Assembly (NCBI GenBank): GCA_016125505.1
Contig: WGLP01000003.1
Location: 1-64,000, forward strand
Source of the DNA: Gammaproteobacteria bacterium
GTDB lineage: Bacteria; Pseudomonadota; Gammaproteobacteria; UBA6429; Thiohalophilaceae
DNA length: 64,000 bases
Direction of reading: 5' to 3'
How positions within the stretch are numbered: the stretch's first letter is position 1; each line of letters opens with the position of its first letter. Under the pieces are notes generated by a model. The model was not told the DNA's origin, did no database searches, and worked only from the letters and a program-made list of their open reading frames with translations. Both the position numbers and the translations under genes were made by a program. This document shows, piece after piece, positions 55,532-64,000 of the stretch.

Positions 55532-55619
55532 CACTGGATGCCGGGTCAGGCCCGGCATGACGAAACTAAAAATGTCTCGTCATACCGGAAAACGCGAAGC
55601 GTTTATCCGGTATCCAGTG
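55532..55619. repeat. Inverted pair of REP-like palindromes
   Basis: Two hairpins in opposite orientation: 55532-55562 (CACTGGATGCCGGG ... CCCGGCATGACG) and 55578-55619 (CGTCATACCGG ... CCGGTATCCAGTG). The outer ends CACTGGATGCCGG and CCGGTATCCAGTG match as inverted copies in 12 of 13 positions. The element fits the widespread short extragenic palindrome family with the CACTGGAT-hairpin-ATGACG pattern. It sits inside the operon and may stabilise the upstream message or lower permease expression. Confidence 0.8.
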
Positions 55620-55663
55620 ACTTTTTAAATGCTGAGATACACAACGCTTAACCAAGTAACCGC

Positions 55664-56488
55664 ATGAGACGATTGCTAAACATCCAACCCAGCACGGCCG
55701 GCAAACTGGCCCTAGGCGCCCTGCCTTTTGTGCTCACACTGATCATATATGTCTGGGTCTCGGATGCACGCCTGAACGTGAATCCCAACGACAAACTGAT
55801 GCCGGCGCTGAGCAGTTTCGTTCATGCGATTCACACCCTGGCCTTCGAACCCAGTGTGCGTACCGGCGAATACCTGTTCTGGGTCGATACCCTGGCAAGT
55901 TTAAAACGCCTGTTTACCGGTGTCGGCATCGCCGCGCTGGCGGGACTGATCCTGGGTCTCGTGAACGGTGCCATCCCGATGGTGCGCGCCAACCTGTCAC
56001 CTTATATCACCGTGCTTTCCCTGATTCCGCCCATGGCGATCCTGCCGATCCTGTTTATCGTGTTCGGGCTGGATGAACTCTCCAAGGTAATGTTGATTGT
56101 CATCGGCATTACCCCGTTTCTGATTCGTGACCTGCAGGCCAAAACCCTGGAGTTGCCACACGAACAATTGATCAAGGCGCAGACCCTCGGCGCCTCCACC
56201 TGGCTGGTGGTGTTGCGCGTCCTGCTGCCGCAAATTCTGCCGCGACTGATTGAAGGCATGCGCCTGTCTCTTGGTGCGGCCTGGTTGTTTTTGATCGCCG
56301 CCGAGGCGATTGCCGCACAGGATGGACTGGGCTATCGCATCTTCCTGGTCCGTCGTTACCTGTCGATGGATATCATCCTGCCCTACGTGGTGTGGATCAC
56401 CTTGCTCGCTTTCGTTACCGACTGGGTCCTGCGCAAAATTTCCGTACGTGCATTTCCCTGGTTCCATGCCCAGAGTCGGGGGACCTGA
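55664..56488 (+). CDS. ABC importer permease, probably for guanidine
   Basis: 274 residues, about six membrane helices. The coupling-helix EAA loop, DLQAKTLELPHEQLIKAQTLGASTW, is typical of the NrtB/SsuC permease group (given here only as a fragment: LIKAQTLGAS). The stop overlaps the ATPase start by one base (TGATG). With its neighbours it forms one uptake system that the riboswitch serves. Confidence 0.92.
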   Translation: MRRLLNIQPSTAGKLALGALPFVLTLIIYVWVSDARLNVNPNDKLMPALSSFVHAIHTLAFEPSVRTGEYLFWVDTLASLKRLFTGVGIAALAGLILGLVNGAIPMVRANLSPYITVLSLIPPMAILPILFIVFGLDELSKVMLIVIGITPFLIRDLQAKTLELPHEQLIKAQTLGASTWLVVLRVLLPQILPRLIEGMRLSLGAAWLFLIAAEAIAAQDGLGYRIFLVRRYLSMDIILPYVVWITLLAFVTDWVLRKISVRAFPWFHAQSRGT

Positions 56489-57267
56489 TGAGTTTCATCG
56501 AGGTCAATAATGTCTGGAAACATTATGCTGAGGCCGTGGTGCTGGAACGCGTCAACGCCAAGGTCAATGAAGGTGAATTCATTACCATCGTCGGCACGTC
56601 CGGTTGCGGCAAGACCACGTTTCTGAAAATGCTGCTGGGCACCGAGGCGCCCTCGCGTGGCCGGATCCTCCTCAACGGCACCCCGATCCCCGATGAACCG
56701 GGTGCAGACCGTGGCATCGTATTTCAAAAATACTCGGTGTTTCCCCACCTCACTGCCTTGCAGAATGTCATCCTTGCGCGCGAATTCGAAGGTGCGCGCC
56801 TCCTCGGTAAGTTGTTCGGCACGGCACGGCAGGCCGCCCTGCAGGAGGCCCGCGCCATGCTGCAACTGGTCGGGCTGGAACATGCATATAATAAGTATCC
56901 GCACGAACTCTCCGGCGGCATGCAGCAACGTCTGGCGATTGCACAGGCGCTGATGAAACAACCTAAGGTCCTGTTACTGGACGAACCCTTTGGCGCACTC
57001 GACCCCGGCATTCGCGCTGACATGCACCAGTTGATCCTGGACATCTGGCAGAAGACTCACGTCACGATTTTCATGATCACGCATGACCTCAAGGAAGGAT
57101 TTTATCTGGGCACACGCCTGTGGGTATTCGACAAGGTGCGCCTTGATCCGCAGGCCCCGTCGGCCTATGGCGCTACGATCACGTATGATATTCCCGTGGG
57201 CCATACCGACCGTGCGACCTTTAACGAGATCGATGCCTCACTCAAACCACAAGCCGCGCTTGCGTAG
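56488..57267 (+). CDS. ABC importer ATP-binding protein, probably for guanidine
   Basis: 259 residues from the ATG that overlaps the permease stop. Walker A GTSGCGKTTFLKML, Q-loop FQKYSVFPHLTA, signature ELSGGMQQRLAIAQ, Walker B VLLLDEPFGALD and H-loop MITHDLKEGF are intact. It belongs to the nitrate/sulfonate/taurine importer group. It ends 12 bases ahead of the first DUF1989 gene with AGGAGG between them. Confidence 0.94.
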   Translation: MSFIEVNNVWKHYAEAVVLERVNAKVNEGEFITIVGTSGCGKTTFLKMLLGTEAPSRGRILLNGTPIPDEPGADRGIVFQKYSVFPHLTALQNVILAREFEGARLLGKLFGTARQAALQEARAMLQLVGLEHAYNKYPHELSGGMQQRLAIAQALMKQPKVLLLDEPFGALDPGIRADMHQLILDIWQKTHVTIFMITHDLKEGFYLGTRLWVFDKVRLDPQAPSAYGATITYDIPVGHTDRATFNEIDASLKPQAALA

Positions 57268-57279
57268 GAGGACAAGCCC

Positions 57280-58020
57280 ATGAGCGAAAGCGAACTGCTG
57301 TATACCGACCTGCTACCCGGCGGCTGTCACTGGTCATTGCATTTACGTCGCGGGACATCCCTGCGTCTGGTCGACATCGAAGGTGGTGCTAATGTCGGTA
57401 TGCTGTTTTACAACCCGGCCAATCTGCTGGAGCGCTATAACGCACCGGATACATTGAAATGCCAACACACCTTCAAACTCACTACCGGGAACTGCCTGTA
57501 TTCGGATATGGGCCGAATCTTTTGTTCTATCGTCGCGGATACCGTCGGCTGGCACGAGACCGTGTGCGGCAACAGCACCAAGGCCATCGTCGCCCAAAAG
57601 TGGGGTGAACACCGTTACCAGGAATATCGCAACGAATGGCACCAGAACGGCTATAACAGTTTCCTGGTGGAACTGGCCAAACACGGACTCGGCAAACGCG
57701 ACATGGCCGCCAATCTGAATTTCTTCAGCAGAGTGGAAGTAAACGAAGACGGCGACCTGCAGTATGTACCGAATAACAGTCGCCCAGATGATTATGTCGA
57801 ACTGCGTTTCGAGATGGACACCTTGGTGATTTTGCACACCTGTCCGCACCCGTTGAATCCCGCCAGCGAGTATCCACGCAAACCTATCTGGTACGAATTC
57901 CGGCAGGGACCCGCCATGGCCGGTGACGACGCCTGTTTGAATTCGCGCCCGGAGAATGCCCGCGGTTTCCAGAACAATCGTGTCTATCACCTGGGACACA
58001 AGGGCTGCGATCATGATTAA
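57280..58020 (+). CDS. DUF1989 protein, carboxyguanidine deiminase subunit
   Basis: 246 residues. The older name is urea carboxylase-associated protein. DUF1989 signatures: [41 protein letters not shown] and [17 protein letters not shown]. Work on such operons has shown that two DUF1989 proteins form a heteromeric deiminase (CgdA/CgdB) that turns carboxyguanidine into allophanate and ammonia. The pair here, next to a carboxylase and hydrolase, fits. AGGAGG precedes the ATG. Which subunit is A or B is not decided. Confidence 0.88.
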   Translation: MSESELLYTDLLPGGCHWSLHLRRGTSLRLVDIEGGANVGMLFYNPANLLERYNAPDTLKCQHTFKLTTGNCLYSDMGRIFCSIVADTVGWHETVCGNSTKAIVAQKWGEHRYQEYRNEWHQNGYNSFLVELAKHGLGKRDMAANLNFFSRVEVNEDGDLQYVPNNSRPDDYVELRFEMDTLVILHTCPHPLNPASEYPRKPIWYEFRQGPAMAGDDACLNSRPENARGFQNNRVYHLGHKGCDHD

Positions 58021-58651
58021 ACGCAGCGCGTTAGAGCCTGAGCAGGCGGTGTTTCGCGAGGTCGTGCCCGCCGGCGATTACTTTATGAAAGTCGTCAAGA
58101 CCGGACAGACCGTGCGCATCCTCGACCTCGAAGGCAATCAGGCGGCGGATACGCTTTTTTATAACGCCAATGATCCAGCGGAACGCTACAGCGCCATGGA
58201 TACCATTCGCGAACAAGGTAACGTATATCTCACCGCCGGCACCAAACTCATATCCAATGAGGGCAACGTCATGCTGGAGATCGTCGCCGACACCTGTGGC
58301 CGTCACGACACGCTGGGTGGCGCCTGTGCCACCGAGAGCAACACCGTGCGCTACGCCCACGATAAAAAATGCATGCACGCCTGTCGCGACAGCTGGATGC
58401 TGGCGGTCGCGGAAAATGATCAGTTCGGCATGAGCAAGCGCGACATTACTCACAACATCAACTTTTTCATGAACGTCCCGGTAACACCGGAAGGTGGCTT
58501 GAGCTTTGCGGATGGCATTTCCGGCGCGGGCAAGTACGTGGAATTGTGTGCGGAGATGGATGTGATTGTGCTGATCTCGAATTGCCCGCAGTTGAATAAT
58601 CCGTGTAACGGGTATAACCCGACACCGATCGAAGTGTTGATATGGAGTTGA
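58013..58651 (+). CDS. DUF1989 protein, second carboxyguanidine deiminase subunit
   Basis: 212 residues. Paralogue of the preceding gene: [36 protein letters not shown] and [17 protein letters not shown]. It carries extra cysteines absent in the first copy ([20 protein letters not shown]), candidates for metal binding. The ATG overlaps the previous gene by eight bases, so the subunits are made together. A hairpin and a second riboswitch separate it from the carboxylase gene. Confidence 0.88.
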   Translation: MIKRSALEPEQAVFREVVPAGDYFMKVVKTGQTVRILDLEGNQAADTLFYNANDPAERYSAMDTIREQGNVYLTAGTKLISNEGNVMLEIVADTCGRHDTLGGACATESNTVRYAHDKKCMHACRDSWMLAVAENDQFGMSKRDITHNINFFMNVPVTPEGGLSFADGISGAGKYVELCAEMDVIVLISNCPQLNNPCNGYNPTPIEVLIWS

Positions 58652-58681
58652 ACATTAGTCACGCCAGTCGAGTGACTTGTC

Positions 58682-58713
58682 ACAGGCTGGGATGATGCAT
58701 TCCAGCCTGTTTC
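58682..58713 (+). terminator. Terminator-like hairpin between deiminase and carboxylase genes
   Basis: ACAGGCTGG (58682-58690) pairs with CCAGCCTGT (58702-58710), with an 11-base loop, followed by TTCATG. The T-run is short, so it would be a weak terminator or an mRNA-stabilising hairpin. It comes 54 bases ahead of the guanidine-II element, so both may set the ratio of upstream to downstream products. Confidence 0.45.
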
Positions 58714-58766
58714 ATGCAGATAGACAAGAATTAGGATGGCGTAACCAGTAAAGCAACACACGTTCA

Positions 58767-58810
58767 CCGGGACGACCCGGCGATCAGGGATAACGGCGGG
58801 ACGGCTCGCC
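58767..58810 (+). ncRNA. Guanidine-II riboswitch (mini-ykkC class)
   Basis: Two small hairpins in tandem. The first is CCGGG-ACGA-CCCGG (58767-58780) and the second is GGCGGG-ACGG-CTCGCC (58795-58810, one G-U pair), with 14 bases between. Paired stems capped by ACGR loops within GGGACGRCYC are the signature of guanidine-II RNAs, which bind one guanidinium per hairpin and usually form a kissing-loop dimer. It ends 21 bases before the carboxylase ATG. No clear Shine-Dalgarno follows, so the translation mechanism is uncertain. Confidence 0.9.
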
Positions 58811-58831
58811 ACGCAAATTGTAGACGTCACC

Positions 58832-61800
58832 ATGTTCAACAAGGTTCTGATTGCAAATCGCGGGGCCATTGCCACCCGGATCACGCGCACGCTGAAACAA
58901 CTCGGCACTACCGCCGTTGCCGTGTATGCCGAGGCCGATATCGATTCCCTTCACGTCACCCAGGCCGACGAGGCCTATTCGCTCGGCGCCGGACGTGCGT
59001 CGGAGACCTACCTCAACCAGGATAAATTGATCGCCATTGCACAAGCGTGCGGTGCCGACGCCATCCATCCCGGTTATGGCTTCCTCAGTGAAAACCCGGA
59101 ATTTGTCGCACGCTGCGAGGCCGCCGGTATTTGCTTTATCGGACCCACACCGGCACAGATGCGCGCCTTCGGTTTGAAACACACGGCGCGCGCGCTGGCG
59201 CAACAAAATGCCATCCCCTTGTTACCCGGTAGCGAATTGCTCAACGATGTGAGTGAGGCCGTGACAGCGGCAAAGGCTGTCGGTTATCCGGTCATGCTCA
59301 AGAGCACCGCCGGTGGTGGTGGCATCGGTATGCAGTTGTGCCGCAGCGAAGAGGAGCTGCGCAAGGCCTACGACTCGGTGCGTCGCCTCAGCGAAAGCAA
59401 CTTTGCCAACAGCGGCGTGTTTCTGGAAAAATTTATCGAACACGCGCGCCACATCGAAGTACAGATCTTCGGCGACGGTCGCGGCCATGCCGTGGCCCTG
59501 GGCGAACGCGACTGTTCGACGCAGCGGCGTAATCAAAAGGTGATCGAGGAATGCCCCGCGCCCAATATTCCGCATGGTGTACGCGAGCAACTGCACGCCA
59601 CGGCGGTACGCCTGGTGCAGGCGGTACAGTATCGCAACGCGGGCACCGTGGAATTCGTCTATGACCAGCGCGAGGATACGTTTTATTTTCTGGAGGTAAA
59701 CACCCGCCTGCAGGTGGAACACGGTGTTACCGAAGAGGTGTATGGCATCGATCTGGTCGCATGGATGCTGCAACTGGCTGCCGGTGATATGCCGGTATTA
59801 CCCGAGGTGCCCGCAGCACATGGTCATGCGATCCAGGTGCGTGTCTACGCCGAAGACCCGCACAAGGACTTCCAGCCCTGCGCCGGCCTGCTCAGTGAAG
59901 TCTCTTTTCCCAAACAGGATCACCTGCGCATCGATCACTGGGTCGATACCGGCATCGAGGTCTCGCCGTTCTTCGATCCCATGCTGGCCAAGGTCATTGT
60001 GACGGCGGATACGCGGGAACAGGCACGGCAGCGGCTGGAGGAAGTACTCGCGCAGACGCGGCTGTACGGCATCGAAACCAATATCGATTACGTTCGCGCC
60101 GTCCTGAACACCGCCGAGTTTATCGAAGGCCGCATCTTCACCCGGTATCTCAACAGCTTCGTCTATCGGCCACACACGCTGGATGTCCTCAGCGCGGGCA
60201 CGCTCACCACGATCCAGGACTATCCCGGCCGCGTCGGTTACTGGCATGTCGGTGTGCCGCCCTCCGGACCGTTCGACAGTTATTCCTTTTGCCTGGGTAA
60301 TCGTCTGTTGGAAAACGATCCAGCCTGCGCCGGCCTGGAGATCACACTCAACGGACCCACGCTGCGCTTCAACAGCGCCACCCAGATCGTATTGACCGGC
60401 GCCAGCATGCAGGCCACATTGGATGAGACACCCTTGCCGTTCTGGCAGGTGATCAATGTCGACGCCGGGCAGACCCTGCGCCTGGGCAAGGTCGCCGCGG
60501 CCGGCGCCCGCACATACTTATTAATAAAAGGTGGCGTGCACTGTCCCGATTATCTTGGGGCGAAGGCGACCTTTACGTTGGGCCAGTTCGGCGGACACGC
60601 CGGCCGCGCACTGCGTGCCGGCGATGTCCTGCATCTGCCTACACTCACGAAACCCGTTATTGCGGATGCAATTACCGAAACGATCCAGCCCGAGATTACA
60701 CAGCAGTGGACCCTGCGCGTCATTTATGGCCCGCACGGCGCGCCGGATTTTTTCACCGCGTCAGACATCGAAACCTTTTTCAACGCCACCTGGGAAGTGC
60801 ACTACAACTCCAGCCGTACCGGCATTCGTCTGATTGGACCCAAGCCGCAGTGGGCACGCAGTGACGGCGGCGAAGCCGGGATGCATCCGTCCAATATTCA
60901 CGACAACGCCTATGCCATCGGCACTATCGATTTTACCGGCGACATGCCGGTGATCCTCGGGCCGGATGGACCGTCGCTGGGCGGCTTTGTCTGTCCCGCA
61001 ACCGTGATTGCCGCCGATCTCTGGAAACTCGGTCAACTCAAGGCCGGTAACCGCATCAAATTCGAGGTCGTCAGCATCGACGATGCCGTGCAACTGGAAC
61101 GGGCGCAACTGCAACAAATCGCCCGACTGACACCGCAGTCGCATCGTTACAGCCCGGTACACCCAACGTCACCCGTCCTCAAGGTGATCACCGAAAGCGA
61201 ACACGGTGTGCAAGTGGTGTATCGCCCCTCCGGTGACAAATATCTGTTAGTGGAATACGGCCCGCTGGTCCTCGACATCGCCCTGCGCTTTCGCGTGCAC
61301 GCCTTGATGTTGTGGTTACAGGATCATAAACCGCCGGGCATGCTGGAGCTGACACCGGGTATCCGCTCACTGCAGGTTCATTACGACAGTCAGCAGTTGC
61401 CTTTGGACAGCCTGCTGGAATTACTCGAACGCGCGGAGTATGTATTGCAGGATATCGATGAACTGGAATTACCGGCGCGCGTCGTGCATTTGCCCCTGAG
61501 CTGGGATGACGACGCCTGCCAACTGGCGATCAAAAAGTACATGCAATCGGTACGCAAGGATGCGCCCTGGTGCCCGAGCAACATCGAATTTATTCGCCGC
61601 ATCAACGGGCTTGCGGACATTCAGCAGGTCAAACAGATCGTATTCGACGCGAACTATCTGGTGATGGGCCTGGGCGATGTCTATCTTGGCGCGCCGGTCG
61701 CGACGCCGCTGGACCCGCGCCATCGCCTCGTCACCACCAAGTACAATCCGGCACGCACCTGGACCGCGGAAAACTCCGTGGGTATCGGCGGGTCCTATTT

Positions 61801-62425
61801 ATGCGTGTACGGCATGGAAGGTCCCGGCGGTTACCAGTTCGTCGGCCGCACCCTGCAGATGTGGAACCGTTATCATCGCACCCGTGAATTTTCACAACCG
61901 TGGTTGTTGCGCTTTTTCGATCAGATCCGGTTTTATGAAGTCAGCCGCGATGAATTACTCAAGATCCGCGAGGATTTTCCCAAGGGGCGTTATCCAATTC
62001 GGATCGAAGACACGAGTTTTAAACTGAAGGATTACCAGAGCTTCCTGGCACAACATCACGAGAGTATTGCAGAGTTCACGGCACAACGGGAACAGGCCTT
62101 CGCCGAGGAATTGCAGCGCTGGGTCGCCTCAGGCCAGATCAATTTCGAAGCGGCGCAGGACCTCGCCAGTGAGGCAGGCAACGAAGAGGCCCTGCCGCAA
62201 AACTGTATGGCGATTGAAAGCCCGGTTGCCGGCAGTGTCTGGCAGGTATTGGTCAATCAGGGCGACCGGGTCAGCACCGGCCAGGCACTGGTCGTACTGG
62301 AATCAATGAAGATGGAGATAGAAGTGACTGCACAACACGACGGTATTGTTTATGCCATTACCCGCCAGGAAGGAAATCAGGTCAATGCGGGACAGCCCCT
62401 GCTCATTCTGCAGGAGAACGTGTAA
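58832..62425 (+). CDS. Guanidine carboxylase (urea carboxylase family, biotin-dependent)
   Basis: 1197 residues. Order: biotin carboxylase (about 1-450, opening FNKVLIANRGAIATRI), KipA-like carboxyltransferase half (about 455-770), KipI-like half (about 780-1000), linker, and biotinyl domain with the biotin lysine at K1160 in ESMKMEIEV. It uses ATP and bicarbonate to carboxylate guanidine to carboxyguanidine. Most genes annotated as urea carboxylase beside DUF1989 pairs act on guanidine; the riboswitches strongly favour this here. A known active-site Asn/Asp difference separates the two activities, which I could not place by eye. The stop overlaps the next start (TAATG). Confidence 0.9.
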   Translation: MFNKVLIANRGAIATRITRTLKQLGTTAVAVYAEADIDSLHVTQADEAYSLGAGRASETYLNQDKLIAIAQACGADAIHPGYGFLSENPEFVARCEAAGICFIGPTPAQMRAFGLKHTARALAQQNAIPLLPGSELLNDVSEAVTAAKAVGYPVMLKSTAGGGGIGMQLCRSEEELRKAYDSVRRLSESNFANSGVFLEKFIEHARHIEVQIFGDGRGHAVALGERDCSTQRRNQKVIEECPAPNIPHGVREQLHATAVRLVQAVQYRNAGTVEFVYDQREDTFYFLEVNTRLQVEHGVTEEVYGIDLVAWMLQLAAGDMPVLPEVPAAHGHAIQVRVYAEDPHKDFQPCAGLLSEVSFPKQDHLRIDHWVDTGIEVSPFFDPMLAKVIVTADTREQARQRLEEVLAQTRLYGIETNIDYVRAVLNTAEFIEGRIFTRYLNSFVYRPHTLDVLSAGTLTTIQDYPGRVGYWHVGVPPSGPFDSYSFCLGNRLLENDPACAGLEITLNGPTLRFNSATQIVLTGASMQATLDETPLPFWQVINVDAGQTLRLGKVAAAGARTYLLIKGGVHCPDYLGAKATFTLGQFGGHAGRALRAGDVLHLPTLTKPVIADAITETIQPEITQQWTLRVIYGPHGAPDFFTASDIETFFNATWEVHYNSSRTGIRLIGPKPQWARSDGGEAGMHPSNIHDNAYAIGTIDFTGDMPVILGPDGPSLGGFVCPATVIAADLWKLGQLKAGNRIKFEVVSIDDAVQLERAQLQQIARLTPQSHRYSPVHPTSPVLKVITESEHGVQVVYRPSGDKYLLVEYGPLVLDIALRFRVHALMLWLQDHKPPGMLELTPGIRSLQVHYDSQQLPLDSLLELLERAEYVLQDIDELELPARVVHLPLSWDDDACQLAIKKYMQSVRKDAPWCPSNIEFIRRINGLADIQQVKQIVFDANYLVMGLGDVYLGAPVATPLDPRHRLVTTKYNPARTWTAENSVGIGGSYLCVYGMEGPGGYQFVGRTLQMWNRYHRTREFSQPWLLRFFDQIRFYEVSRDELLKIREDFPKGRYPIRIEDTSFKLKDYQSFLAQHHESIAEFTAQREQAFAEELQRWVASGQINFEAAQDLASEAGNEEALPQNCMAIESPVAGSVWQVLVNQGDRVSTGQALVVLESMKMEIEVTAQHDGIVYAITRQEGNQVNAGQPLLILQENV

Positions 62426-64000
62426 TGGATATGACCGTCGCCGGCCTGCTCGCCGCGTATCGCACACAAGGGCTCACACCGGAGGCCGTCATCGCGCATG
62501 TGCTGGCGCGCTGCAATGAATACCGCGCTCACAATATCTGGATCACCCAACTGACTCGCGCACAACTCGAACCGTATCTGCAGAAGCTGCACGAACACTC
62601 ACCGGACAGCCTGCCCCTGTACGGCATCCCGTTTGCGATCAAGGACAACATCGACCTGGCGGGGATACCCACCACCGCCGCCTGCGAGGCATTTACTTAT
62701 ACGCCGCAACACTCCGCCTTCGTAGTACAACAACTGATCGACGCCGGGGCGATCCCCATTGGTAAAACCAATCTGGATCAATTCGCCACCGGCCTCGTCG
62801 GCACGCGATCCCCCTATGGCGCGTGTCATAACGCAATCAATCCTGAGTATGTTTCCGGCGGTTCCAGCTCCGGTTCGGCTGTCGCCAATGCGCTTGGTCT
62901 TGTCTCGTTTGCACTAGGTACGGACACCGCCGGTTCGGGACGCGTACCCGCGTCATTCAACAACATCGTTGGCGTCAAACCCTCACGCGGGATCGTCAGT
63001 ACCACCGGCGTCGTGCCCGCCTGCCGCACGCTGGATTGCGTCAGCCTGTTTGCGCTCACGACAGACGACGCCAACCTTGTGCTGGAACACATGGCGGTAT
63101 ATGACGCAGGCGATCCCTATGCGCGTCCCAATCCGTTTAGCAATTCATACCGTCACTATGGTATGCCGTCCGGAGCCTTCCGGTTCGGTGTGCCGGCAAC
63201 GGAACAGCTCGCCTTCTTTGGTGACGACTCCGCGCGACAACAGTTTCTGGATTCCGTCAGCAAGCTGGAGGCCTTGGGCGGGATCAGAACCGAAATTGAT
63301 TTTGCACCGTTCATGTCCGCCGCAAAATTATTGTACGACGGTCCATGGCTGGCCGAACGCTACGTTGCTACCGAGGAGATCATCACCCGGCAACCCGACG
63401 CCATGCTGCCGGTCACGCGCACCATCATCGACAACGCCAAGGACAAATCCGCGGTCGATGCATTCAAGGCCGAATACAGCTTGCGCGCGTATCAACGTCA
63501 GGCGGAACAGATCCTGGATGCCGTCGACTTCATTGTGACGCCCACGGCGGGGACCATCTTTACTATCGCCCAGGTCGAGGCGGATCCGATCGCGCTGAAT
63601 ACCCAGTTGGGTTACTACACCAACTTTATGAACCTGCTCGATTGCGCGGCGATTGCCATCCCTGCCGCGTATCTCGCTAACGGCCTGCCCTGGGGCATTA
63701 CCTTCTTCAGCAGGGCCTTGCAGGATCGCAAATTGCTCAGTTACGCCAACCGCTGGCAACAGGCAATGCAGTTACCGTTGGGTGCAACTGCATTGCCACT
63801 ACCCGCAAGCAAGCAGTCGTCACCCGGGTTTGCACAAGCTATTCCGGTCGTCGTCTGCGGCGCGCATCTGGACGGCCTGCCACTGAACTGGCAATTGCGC
63901 GAACGCGGTGCCGTGCTCGCGGAGAAAACCACAACCGCCGCACACTATCGCATGTATGCCCTGGCCGGCGGCCCGCCCTATCGTCCCGGTCTGATCCGTG
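62425..64000 (+). CDS. atzF: Allophanate hydrolase (partial, runs off the right edge)
   Basis: 525 residues are present. The amidase-signature domain covers about residues 1-450 with the catalytic set K73 (AIKDN), S147 (GGSSSGSA) and S171 (TAGSGRVP). The second domain, which completes breakdown of N-carboxycarbamate, begins near residue 465 with VVVCGAHLDG and is cut by the window end. It hydrolyses allophanate from the deiminase to ammonia and CO2, the last step of guanidine use. One-base overlap with the carboxylase gene ties their translation. Confidence 0.92.
   Translation, partial: MDMTVAGLLAAYRTQGLTPEAVIAHVLARCNEYRAHNIWITQLTRAQLEPYLQKLHEHSPDSLPLYGIPFAIKDNIDLAGIPTTAACEAFTYTPQHSAFVVQQLIDAGAIPIGKTNLDQFATGLVGTRSPYGACHNAINPEYVSGGSSSGSAVANALGLVSFALGTDTAGSGRVPASFNNIVGVKPSRGIVSTTGVVPACRTLDCVSLFALTTDDANLVLEHMAVYDAGDPYARPNPFSNSYRHYGMPSGAFRFGVPATEQLAFFGDDSARQQFLDSVSKLEALGGIRTEIDFAPFMSAAKLLYDGPWLAERYVATEEIITRQPDAMLPVTRTIIDNAKDKSAVDAFKAEYSLRAYQRQAEQILDAVDFIVTPTAGTIFTIAQVEADPIALNTQLGYYTNFMNLLDCAAIAIPAAYLANGLPWGITFFSRALQDRKLLSYANRWQQAMQLPLGATALPLPASKQSSPGFAQAIPVVVCGAHLDGLPLNWQLRERGAVLAEKTTTAAHYRMYALAGGPPYRPGLIR

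Overview
The window comes from a gammaproteobacterial chromosome. The partial 16S gene at the left edge is gammaproteobacterial in character, and the order rrn - tyrS - mepM - anmK - erpA - argC recalls the pseudomonad arrangement, with extra genes inserted. Backbone DNA is moderately GC-rich. The stretch from about 24.6 to 42 kb is visibly AT-rich in its first half and looks like an exchangeable surface-polysaccharide locus. I cannot name the genus.

Layout. (1) 1-0.8 kb: 5' end of a 16S rRNA gene on the minus strand with boxA leader and two promoters. (2) 1.3-2.4 kb: two tandem genes sharing a small unrecognised domain; the second copy is fused to a response-regulator receiver domain. (3) 2.4-12.6 kb: housekeeping block (tyrS, mepM, anmK, a GGDEF/EAL protein, citrate synthase, erpA, bactofilin, a coiled-coil membrane protein, argC). 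(4) 12.7-22.7 kb: ClC antiporter, TlpA-like thioredoxin, hemJ, hydrolase, radical SAM protein, photolyase, SGNH hydrolase, rhodanese, a small membrane protein and two AraC regulators. (5) 22.7-24.6 kb: a LexA/Y-family polymerase operon with a perfect palindromic operator directly abutting the lexA start codon. (6) 25.2-42.7 kb: polysaccharide locus with glycosyltransferases, a WcaJ/WbaP-type initiating transferase, an O-antigen ligase/polymerase, two sulfotransferases, WbqC, a DegT aminotransferase, and a Wzm/Wzt ABC exporter with a methyltransferase. (7) 42.7-54 kb: ECF sigma factor with a small membrane protein, an internally deleted methyltransferase remnant, a beta-helix lipoprotein, Lrp, leuA, a secreted beta-propeller, GST, a class IV aminotransferase divergent from a MocR regulator, and a gene pair whose larger member carries a GNQAV motif like that of contractile-injection-system cargo.

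(8) 54.2-64 kb is the most striking region: a guanidine-assimilation operon. A sigma-54-type promoter and a guanidine-I (ykkC) riboswitch precede an ABC uptake system, two DUF1989 proteins (carboxyguanidine deiminase subunits), a biotin-dependent guanidine/urea carboxylase and an allophanate hydrolase that runs off the right edge. Directly ahead of the carboxylase is a second, structurally unrelated element with two hairpins carrying ACGR tetraloops, which matches the guanidine-II (mini-ykkC) riboswitch. Two guanidine riboswitch classes therefore appear to act in series in one operon: one over import and deimination, one over the carboxylase and hydrolase.

Throughout, three convergent gene pairs share overlapping stop codons, and many operon junctions overlap by 1-14 bases, which indicates a compact genome.
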